Below the pieces are notes generated by a model. That model worked only from the letters and a program-made list of their open reading frames with translations, did no database searches and had not been told where the DNA came from. The translations under genes and the position numbers were made by a program. From Polytrichum commune (lineage: Eukaryota; Streptophyta; Polytrichopsida; Polytrichales; Polytrichaceae), in assembly GCA_950295325.1 (NCBI GenBank), contig OX485808.1, positions 6,450,501-6,514,500 of the forward strand: DNA of 64,000 bases, written 5' to 3'. Positions 24,694-35,000 of this stretch are shown here, piece after piece. Position 1 is the stretch's first letter, and the number at the start of each line of letters is the position of its first letter.

Positions 24694-25094
24694 ATCTCGA
24701 CGGATTATGTCCAAAAACATCCCCGGACATAGACCCACTTACCTTATTTACTTACTACATATTGTGTCCAAAGTTCAAACATTCGACCGTAAGGAAGCTT
24801 TTGACGTTTTTAGCCACGCATCGCAAAGCTATGCTTCATCAATCATTGAGAACGAACAACCAAATAAAATATCCTTCTCCTTCACATCTAAAGAAAGTAA
24901 CGACTCCTTACGTCGGAATGCACACTCACGAATCCTATCCACACGAGTTCGTGACTTGAGGCGGTTGCATAAGGACAAGGCGTCCTATGGAACAAATGCT
25001 TTTTGTTGGGGTGGCAAAAGCATCGGTCCCATGTGGGTAAGCCTTGCAATACCTCCACATGAGGAACATGCAGCCTCCTCAACACCGAACCCAC

Positions 25095-25140
<46 letters not shown>

Positions 25141-25756
25141 GTTACCATTTACTTGCAATTTATTCATATGTTTTACTTGTTGTGGTGGTTTTTTTAGGTT
25201 TTTTGGGGGGGGGGGGAGTAGAGTACACTTATTTTGTCTTATTAGTGTGTGTGGATACTGAATGTTAAAAGGGTTCATGTGGAAATAATTTCATCTTTTT
25301 CTTGGTTTTCTTTTACTTTTCATATGATTGGTGGAGGGTTAACCGAGTTTGGTTTCTCCACGCCTGCTGAAAGGGTGATAATAAGAATTGACCCCCTCTA
25401 GGTTGGTTGTTGGATCATCCCAATTTCAAGCGCACTAGATTAATTCGGGGTATGTGATCTTGATTTAGTGATTGATTTAGCTAAACACAGTGACAATTGG
25501 GCTCTTCAGAAGTAATCACCGTTTTCACCCTCCCCACCCATGGTTTGCTCTCCCTCTCAGCAGGTTTTGTGAAGGTTCATCTAGGACTAACTCTAAGAGC
25601 ACGGCACATAGACATGGGGATTTCAGGTCATGACACCTACCATGGGAGTTATAATTGAAACAAACTCCCCGCATAAATGTTTATTCATTTGAGTTGGCTA
25701 TGACTAGATTCAATCATGGTTTATGAGGGATCTAAATCAACATGTTCAAACAACTA

Positions 25757-25815
25757 AACCCTAAACCCCAAACAACCTACACCCCCTAACCTCTAACCCC
25801 TAAACCCTAAACAAT
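25757..25815. repeat. short interstitial telomere-like repeats
   Basis: Several 'ccctaaa' and near-matches ('aaaccctaaaccccaaa', 'cccctaaaccctaaac') cluster here. This is the Arabidopsis-type telomere unit in reverse complement, in a degenerate run of about 60 bp. Confidence 0.6.
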
Positions 25816-26309
25816 TATATCATTGCATAATTTCAACTAGTAAGTGACACTAAATACAACATTTAGTGGAGTAAATACACGACAAGGAGTAATATATTAT
25901 GAATATAGGGGGAAATCCACATTGGGTACATTAACTACACCTCGTGTTCGCACACTTTGGACCTCAAATTCAGTAGAGAAAGGACAAACCACCTTAAAGC
26001 CCAACTGAAAAAAGTGAAGTATTTGTGTCTTTCCGTTATAGCTATAGTTAGTTTCTCAACGATACGATTTGAAAACATTCCTTTGACTTAGGTTGTGTGA
26101 CTTATGTTTTACTTTGCGCTTTGGAAAATATTACATAACAATGTTGAAAAGCTAAAGTGGATAGCCTCCCATCACGGACAATTGTGTTTTATAGTATTGT
26201 GGATACATAGCATACGTTTAATGGATTCTTAAAGAAGCAAAAACCATGTGGACCCATAGCATGACTTAATATGTGCACACACGACACGTCTAAGTCATGG
26301 GTCACATAG

Positions 26310-26412
26310 GTATCTTTGGAGACATCTGATAAATTTGGAACGATAAAGAGAAGATTAGCATGGCCCTTGTGCAAGGATGACATGCACAAATTGAGAATTG
26401 GTCCAAAATTTT
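26310..26412 (+). pseudogene. U6 snRNA-like sequence, probably a pseudogene
   Basis: Near full-length match to plant U6 spliceosomal RNA. The conserved core 'agagaagattagcatggccc' (with the ACAGAGA box altered to AAAGAGA), 'gcaaggatgaca' and a 3' 'ggtccaaaattttg' are visible. From memory of canonical U6, five of its six CpG positions have become TG here and one (aacgat) is kept. The ACAGAGA change hits the 5'-splice-site-binding box. No upstream sequence element or TATA box at the expected spacing is visible. Together these point to a non-functional, methylation-decayed copy. Confidence 0.85.
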
Positions 26413-27125
26413 GAAAGAAGGCATAACACCTTATGCTGCAATACAGAGCATCGCGATCAACATAAGGCCAACGGGCTCACATTCATGTTGGTATTTAAAT
26501 ACGGGTGTATTTTTTCTTTTCTTCTTGGGCCACATAGCACACTGTGTTGAAGATAAACGGGTGGAGACTCCAATATATGTCAATCATTCGACAATTTGTG
26601 AAAGATCAACATCGATAACTTGCCCTAATCATACTACATATTGTTCCTGAACATGTGTCCCACCCACCTAGTTTTTAAATGTTTATTTGGCTCTTGGCCT
26701 ATTTATTGGCTAGCTTCTGACCCACCGCGCGCGTGCAGGGGGGGTGCTCTATACTAAACACATATGACTATACGTGAGTGCACAAAAGGGGTATTAATTT
26801 GAAGTTTGTTGTTATATGTATACATATACTACACAAGTTAAAACTCGTAACTATGTACATATGCTGAGGACTTTTAAAACATTTATAGCTTTTGTACTTG
26901 TATGGTACTGTCACTAGATTTTAAAGCATAAATTTAATATGAAGTTTATAATGGCTTATGTAGAGAATTTCCAAATATACGTTTGTTAGTCGATTGAATG
27001 ACAATCATATTTAATCTAATGATCGATCGACGCGTATTAAGGATGGCGATTTACATGATTATGAATCGTAACCTCCTTACCACCACAACCCATGATACTA
27101 TATTACAATTTGGTTGTGATTATGG

Positions 27126-27463
27126 CTCGGGGGGGGTAGTCATTGGTTGGAGTAGCAATATACGTGCGAACAAATGATAGGGTATTTTAAAAACATGGGG
27201 GCTAAAAATTATAAATGGACTTAAGAGTAATATAGGGTATCAAAAATGGCACTGGACATCTTTAAAGTACTATAGGGTATGGAATAATAGGTAATTTGAA
27301 ATTATAAGTAATGCAAGCCATTTTTCTATTAACCCAAAGTAGAATTTTACATAATGATAGCATGTGAAAAAAAGAAGAGAATTGAAAGTAATACCCCCCT
27401 ATAAAATAGTGGTTGTTCGCACCTATATCCTTAACTTTTTAACACACTGCCCCCCCCCCGGAG
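27126..27463. mobile_element. hAT-like MITE, copy 2 (8-bp TSD gattatgg)
   Basis: Starts 'ctcgggggg', ends 'ccccccggag', and is flanked by perfect 8-bp repeats, gattatgg, at 27,118-27,125 and 27,464-27,471. The 338-bp interior is the reverse complement of the copy at 7,656-8,002 with few differences. The G/C tracts here are about 8-10 bases. Confidence 0.88.
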
Positions 27464-28588
27464 GATTATGGTGTGTGTCTATAAACACACTTGAAGCTAA
27501 AAGTATTAAAAAAACGAGATAGAGCAAAAAAAACAAGCTCCAATTAAGGTATGGTTAATGTCCATAGCAATAGTGATTCATTTTCACCTTGGATGACAAG
27601 AAGGACTCTTGGCGGGCCACGAAGTTGCCAACATCATATGCCACATCAGCAAACATGTGCATAAAAAATGCAAAAATTAAATTTTGTTAAAAAAAATGAA
27701 ATAAAACTACAATAACCAATAACCCGCCTCATAGTAGTATCGCGGAATATAAAAGTTAAACTTGGAAGGGGAAGGGGAGGGGAGTTAAAAAACTCATATG
27801 TTGTAGGGAGATAATTTACCCTATACCATATATCAATGCATAAAACGTTGAGCCAATTCACACAAATATATCAATGGCACAATGTTGATTTTTGGACATA
27901 TGCACGCCAAGTAAATGACTCTACCAGTGAAATTGGACAGGCACCCTCTTCCTAGGAGTGATGTTTTGTCAACGTGAAGCTAACATATGTCCACCACTTT
28001 CTAAATTGCTAATGTAAGTGTGGCTAACACAACCCAAAATACATATTACTTGGGTACATGTAAGAATGATTTTTTAAAACTATAAATAAGTAAATAAATA
28101 AATAACCGTGGGAGAATATAACCCTAGTATTTCAACCTTGCCCACTACAACATGGAATGGCTTGTAAAACCATACATCAACACAACCCGTCCACCGCCAA
28201 ATTAGTCAACTAAACACTGGACATGCGTTGAAGGTCAAGCCCCGCCAACATCTTTCTCCAATGGTTCCATCCAGATATAGCTAGTAAACTTTACATAAAT
28301 GGTCACAAAGGACTTGCACGCCAGGCATGGTTCAAAGTTTGATACCACAACCTTGAGGTTTAGATTCATGCCTTCCCTCATCATGTTCAAATATTTGAGT
28401 GTAGGTTCTGTACATTAGGTACCTCTCATAGAACTAGGACTGCACTAGTTTTGCATTTTCCAAGCCACTTCTTAGTTGTTACTAGTTGCCCCTGACATGT
28501 GCATATGTCATACACTACCACTGCATTTGGAAACTATTTACAATAACATACATTAGAACTCATTTACTTTTTCCCTCCACAACAAACC

Positions 28589-29041
28589 CTATGAGTTTTC
28601 CAATTTGACATGGCTACTTGATAAGGTAATGTGTTGAAGGTGTAAAAGTTGTGTGCAAACATGCTGACCGCCAAGTCCCCACACCAAGTCTATGTAGGGT
28701 GTGAGCCAATTCCTCAACTTGTTCTTCAAGAACGACAAGGAATTGAATGTTCTCTCATCTTCCACACTCCCTGTCACTAGAGCATGAGCAACCTGAACGG
28801 ATTTCATGAACTTGAAAAGCTTTGCTGAAATAAGTGTTCTATCAGAAAGCTTGTGCCAAAGCCAAAACATCGGATTTTCAGTCATAGGTAAGGACATAGC
28901 AGCGTGAGCATTCAATATCATGATGATTTTGAAAGGACTTTGGAGCTCAAGGTTGTGGATGTCAAGGTGTATGTCAACTAAGAGGCCTAATTGACTCTCA
29001 ATTTTAGTTATGTTATGTGGCATGACATTTCTCCACGTCAC
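28589..29041 (-). pseudogene. hAT-family transposase C-terminal relic
   Basis: A 150-residue open frame that resembles the C-terminal dimerisation region of hAT transposases or hAT-derived plant proteins. The key stretch is SVEDERTFNSLSFLKNKLRN followed by WLTPYIDLV, the usual '(S/V)ER.FS....K.RNRL.P..L' pattern. N-terminal zinc finger and catalytic parts are absent, with no matching exons seen nearby, so it is a fragment. It might supply ancestry for the hAT-like MITEs, but nothing shows that it belongs to their family. Confidence 0.6.
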
Positions 29042-32000
29042 CGAATTTAGTTACAGTCCACCCTTGATATTTGTTAACACTTTAGAGCAAGGAAACTTGT
29101 AACACTTATGTGGTGTTAACATTTTAACACTTACATAAATAACACTTATATGTCTTTGGAATTAAAAACAATAACATTTATACAAATAAAGGATGAAAAT
29201 ACACAAAATATGAATGCCATTATACATCTAAGTGTAATGGAAGAACAAATCTAAAGTAATTTAATAAAATACTTGTGCACTCCGAGATCTTATTTCCTTT
29301 TGAAGTGTTCAAATGCTTTGGATGAGAGGTGTAATTCAGTAGGGTCTTGTTCCAAAAATTAATTCAAGGTTACCGTATGTTCATAGCTGGTCCGACACTA
29401 AATAATTCAAAAAAAAGAAGTCAAAAATTTTGGAATATTATTGGCATTTTTCCGAATATAAAATTAATTACTTTTCAAAATTGCCAAAAAGTAAGAATTT
29501 TTTACTTCTCACTGGAGTTTTACTTACAGTGGAAGCATATGTGAATTTTGAAAGAGAGAAGGTGCTCCTTTTGTAATCAAGCTCACTTACATTAGTCCAC
29601 AAAGAATATGGGTTAAGAAGTAGCAAGACTCTAGGTGAGGCTTTTCAAATGTGTTGTACACAAATTTTTGGAGTCCAATTGAGCATAGAAGATGAAGTTT
29701 TATAGAATTTTGTCCAACTAACAAAAGTTGAGAAATCAATCCTTCTTCCACCTCCAACAAGTTTTGTGTCAGAATAAGTCTTTATGCAAAAGATATGGAC
29801 AAAACATTGCAGCCGTGTAAAGATCAAAAAATTAAAATGCGTTCATAACAGTTTTTCGGAGCTCATTTGTGCATAGAAGATCAACTTTTTTGGAATTTTG
29901 TTGGTCTAAGAAAAGTTTAGAAATCAAGTAATCTTTCACCTCCAACAAATTTTATGTCATTTGAAGACTCTATGCAAAAGTTATGCGTGTCATAAAAATG
30001 AAGTCTAACTCGGTGCTTCACCTCAAAGTTTACATATCCCATATGTATTGTTGAACACAACTCCACTCTACTTGCATAAAGCACAAAGCATTCTCAACTC
30101 TTCACTCACATCTTACTTGTCATTCAATGCAAGAGAGATGTACAAGATATAAGCTTAAGTAGAAAATTAAAAATGAATTTAAGCTGAATTTTTAAAAATT
30201 AAAAGAGAAAATTGTTTAAAATATGAATATACTGTTTTTAGGTGCCGAACCTACTTTTTGAACTTTAATTAATTATTCGGCTAACATGTGTCGAACCAAC
30301 TATGAACCTACGGTAGTAATGCATTTTCAACATCCTTGAATCATACTCTATCTACCACCAATTCGCACATTATCAGCTTCTTCTATGGGTTCATTATCAA
30401 TTGCATCATGTATGTCATCAAGCATACTTATAATTTCCTCCTCATTAGGTATGTAGGAATTATTTGGTTCAAATTCCAATTCATAATTGATGAACTCATG
30501 TGCAATTATAATGGTTCCAATTACTCTCTATAGAAGTCAAATACGTGATGGATCTACTTCTATTTCATCCAAATTATAAAATTACATATTAACAAATAAC
30601 ACTTTCTACTGTTTTTTGGATTTTTTGGGGGGGAGCGCAATTTTCCTTAAAACATAGCTAGTTTTAATACTTATCAGGGTAACACATGTTGAGGATGAAC
30701 TTTAGCCCAAATATGTAGTTCATAGCTAGCACAATGTGTCGAAGAATATTATACACAATGCTTTAAGCTATTCCAAACATTTTCTCAATGAAGAATGTAT
30801 TATTCTTATGTTTGTTGGTAAAGTAACTTGCAGTGAGTTGTATGCCTCATATGGGTATGTGGTTTTGTGCATTGCACAATCCATAAAATTGAGATTTGAA
30901 TTCAACCTCATTGTCTGAAGCTATCTTTCTTCCTTATATTATGCCATGAAATCGCAAAACAATGTAAAACAATGTTAAACAATGTAAAACCCCGGTGAAT
31001 GCATTTGGAACCAACATATTTTGAATTTTGTTGGTGTTGTATTTACATCAAACATGTCGGGAAAAAACACTTATCATGGAATGCAACACAAGAACAATGT
31101 TACATCTTCTTGTCCATGGTGCAACTTGAGCAAATATCAATGGATGGACTTCAGAATATTGGTTGAAGACCAACAAGTTGGCAAGGTGTCACTTTGTCAT
31201 TGAACCATTCTCCAGTCTCTGAATATTGTCACATTTTGTGTGAGCTTTACCCCCTTAAGGCTGATGTAAAATCTCCCCAAAATCTCCCACAAATCTTTGT
31301 GAAGTTAAGACTTTTCACACAAAATTTCAGCCATCCACGTTTCCAAACCTAGAACGTAAACAAGAACACAGATGTGTACAAATTGCTTCAATTACCACTG
31401 TCTTTGTCTAAACAAAGAAATTGAAAGATTTGATTTAGTGATACATCCTTTATAAATTACATGTTTAGTGTTTACATGTGGCCAAGGTATATCACCTAAG
31501 CATGATTACAAGGTGTATGAATTTGAACCTTCATAAGTAACACAAGGACCTTTGTTTTGTTTTGTTTACATGGTGGGCCTCGAATGCCTATCTCTCCTTT
31601 GTTGTCAAAAGAGGTAGAGAACCCATGAGGATTACATATATTTAAAGTCATTGTTCCAACTCAACACTAGGTCACCTTTGCTAAAAGGACATACAAATGG
31701 ACAACAGCTTAAATCACCAATTTGGCCTTATTGCATTCCATTGTCAGAAACTCTGCAGTATAAGGTCTACAAAGATAACAGATGATGGTAAGTCTTCAGT
31801 TCATACAGCAATAAAAATTCTGACCCTTTCTAACTATGGAATGTGCATACTTCGCACTAAGAAGACTCTCTGCGCAGAATGTGGAAGCCTCAACTGTTAA
31901 AAAAATTGTACAATTCATTTGAACTTCCCAGAAAGGGAAGCACTTCAGACACAAAAATTCTGAATACCTTGTCAAATACTGTTAAATTGAGAAACATGGA

Positions 32001-32074
32001 TTTTCTTGCACTGTTGCTCAGCAGAACATCTGCTTGAAGGATACATGAGGAGCTAAACAAGAGTTCGTAGGTGT
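29042..32074. other. intergenic; 3' flank of sterol reductase gene
   Basis: Nothing coding is supportable. A diverged tandem pair, period about 187 bp, lies at about 29,668-29,985, sharing 'gagcatagaagat', 'cacctccaacaa' and 'ctttatgcaaaag'. The last few hundred bases before 32,075 should include the 3' UTR of the minus-strand sterol reductase gene. Confidence 0.45.
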
Positions 32075-35000
32075 TTAGTAGAGGTATGGGAAAATCCTCC
32101 ATGGCACAGCTTTGCAATACTCCTGCCATATCTCCTTGTACTTCGCACGACATTTGGCTTCGTCTCTTCGTTCCCTCCATAGCAAAAGGATGAAGAGATA
32201 CATTGGGTAGAAGTACGGAACAGGCGAGCTGCTCAGGCACATGCAAACACATCCCTTTTAGGACCAAATTTAAGGTGAGAGCAAAAGTGTAACTGAAACT
32301 ACTCTAAATATACCAATTAGTGAGTGTGGGAAATTAGTGAAGGTGATACTAAATTCCTTTATGCTATGAATTAGTGCCACCAAAAGATCTTAAATTTAAG
32401 ACTAGGAAGCATTGTATCTCGGCACTTGGCATTATTCACTTAATGTACCAACACTTGGCACTAATCACTTAATGTATCGGCACTGGGCACTATTTATTGA
32501 CAAGCACGCACTAATTTTCTTGAAATCTATGGTGTATGAGCATAGAATTTACCGTAGTCATGAATTTAGTGTCACTTAGTAACAACTTTAGCCCTTGGTA
32601 ACTTTGAGATTTGGCTAGATTGTGTGTGACTTGAATTAGTAGCACCCTCAATAATTGGTGTATTTAGTGTAGTTAAGACTGCACTAAACATCTGATTTAC
32701 TGTGGCATTAAAAGTGGTGTGCCATATTAACCAGAGTGATCATTGTGACTTGCCATGCAGCACCAAGTGTCATGTGACACCCTCTCTGGTTGCCACCTAG
32801 TGATTGCAAGAAAATTAATGTGTGAATGATGTGGGCCACCATATCAGATGTTTAGTGTAGTTAGGACTAGTTTCATGCTTCTAGTTGGACATGTCTAGAA
32901 TTTATTTCCAACCATTTCAGTCTATGTAATTGGACAGAGACTTCAGGAACAGCCAGAATAGAGACAGAAGCTGTTGTGTTCATGTTACTCTGCTACTCAG
33001 CCAGCTATGACATGCTAAGAACTCTAGAAATTTGGAGCAAAGTCAAATGCATATCTTGAGAGGATTCTCTGTACCTCAACTTTTAAGTTGATGTACAACA
33101 AACCAGCAGTTGCTTCTAACAAGAGCACCCCTGAAAGTGGAAGTGTAGGGAAATGTTGGTAAGGAAACATATGTGCACCTTATGCCACAAGGCAGACTGA
33201 AGGAGAAGGCCACCAAGATGTCCCCAAGATAGTTGCAATGTCTTGCAATTCCCCTACATGATACGAAAAACACACACAACTGTTAAGGCAAAGTCATTAA
33301 GAGTTAGAAACCTCAATACCAGTAACAACCAGAAGTGTAACGTGAAGCTACCTCGGCTTTAAACATCTACAGGGAAGGAGCTTAAACAAGGTTGATTTAA
33401 CAAACTGTGGAAAGTTTATTTCTGGAAAAAGACTAACCCCTCTAATTTCTTGTAAGAAGCCTAAATGACAGGGTTCAAATGGTTCTTGAGGTTGATCTAC
33501 ACAGGAGCCCTAATGCACATCACCTCTGGTCAATATCTAGATAATGGCAGATGTACCACTTTCACCCGTGGTACCATCTACATCAATCCTAGATCTTAAA
33601 CAGAGGTGACGAACTTCAGGGCTCTTGTGCCTTGTGCTAAAGATCAAGACTAACAGAGGGATCTAAAATACTCCTGACGAGGATTAAAACACTTGCCAAT
33701 AGCCTGAAACAAGCAGTCGACCTCCAACAACTTTGGCAGGCTGGCCCCAAATCAAAACCTTGGAATTCTGCTTAAACATATGTTTCTGCTTGTTTGCTCC
33801 TCTGAAAATTGCAAACCTGCTCCCAAGAAACACAAGGATGCAACATTAAAATCTAATATAAAGAGACTAGCTATCCTACTGCCTTCTCTCCATTGCACAA
33901 CACAAGCTTGTGTGTAGCAATGTCATTAATCAAAATAAGAAGCCAACCTAGGCGAATAGTGTTCATTTCACAATCCAGTAACAAAAACTAATTTTAATCA
34001 ATAATAAATAAATAAACAGCAGAATACTACAAAGGGATAGACCATAGCAAATAGCAACATACCCACAGACAAAAACACAGATGTTCAAGGCAGCAGCTGC
34101 CCAACTAATATCCACTGAGTGAGTCAAAAGCCACCACCCCTGTCAATCATACGAATGTTGCAAGTTTAGATGCCATATTCCGCATTATTTCTGATTTCAC
34201 CAAGTTAAATTTCTGTGATGTCTCAATATTGATGAGAGTAAAAGATATTCGAAAGAGGTCAATCAGAAATGTAGAAGTGTAGGATAGAATGAGCAAAATT
34301 AATCTTGTCCTGCATGTATCATTGATAATTTTCCATGACCAATTTTGGGTGATAGTTTCAGAATACAGGTCTACCTGAATGCTAAAAGTGAAGGGGATAA
34401 AAACCACGTCTCCAAAAATGAGCATGAATCCAAACTTCTCGGCAATGATGTCCCACCTGCAGATTTCATTGCATGTCTCTTGTTACACGATAGAACTTGC
34501 TGTTTAATTAGATTTCTCAAACTTTAAGAAGCATATGTCTAAGCAGTAAGAAACTGCTGGTAGAAATCAGATAGAGCTCTAGGGGGAGCAAATAATAAGT
34601 TAATTTCTTTAAAAGGAAACAAATATAGGCTGAACCATTATTTGGAAGAGATATCAAGGGGGAATTGGTACTCACATACTACCAAATCGCTAACAATGAG
34701 AGAAACAATGTTGAAAAAGAGAATATAAAGTATTTAGAGCTCAGGTGCACAGTGGAAAAACATTGATCTCAAAAGCAAACAGTCAAAAATAACAAGACAA
34801 AGATGCCCCTTTGTCTGCCTCAAAATGCTCCAATTCAAAAAGCAACTATCATGGTACACATGACAAACTGAAAACAAAAGCAGATGTAAAAGGGGACTTC
34901 AAGGCAGAGGGTCTAATGTAAATCCACATTACATGTAAAGGTTTACAGAGGTTGAACTACTCACGTTGATGTCATGTATTCTTCGTACCAAAAGTAGTCC

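Larger units (their letters stand above)
24694..28588. other. intergenic, repeats, snRNA relic
   Basis: No protein gene is supportable. Contents are a TA/GA microsatellite (about 25,099-25,141), a poly-G tract (about 25,205-25,217), short telomere-like repeats (25,757-25,815), a U6-like sequence (26,310-26,412) and hAT-like MITE copy 2 (27,126-27,463). The open frame at 24,707-25,261 on the plus strand runs through the microsatellites and poly-G tract and is not convincing as a gene. Confidence 0.5.

Noticed and set aside
24707-25261. 184-codon open frame on the plus strand
   Set aside because: It runs through a TA/GA microsatellite and a poly-G tract, has no recognisable domain and no splice partners; chance openness is more likely than a gene.
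31890-32267. 125-codon minus-strand open frame over the last sterol reductase exon
   Set aside because: Wrong frame; the true frame of this exon ends in the conserved AVPWRIFPYLY and stops at 32,075.
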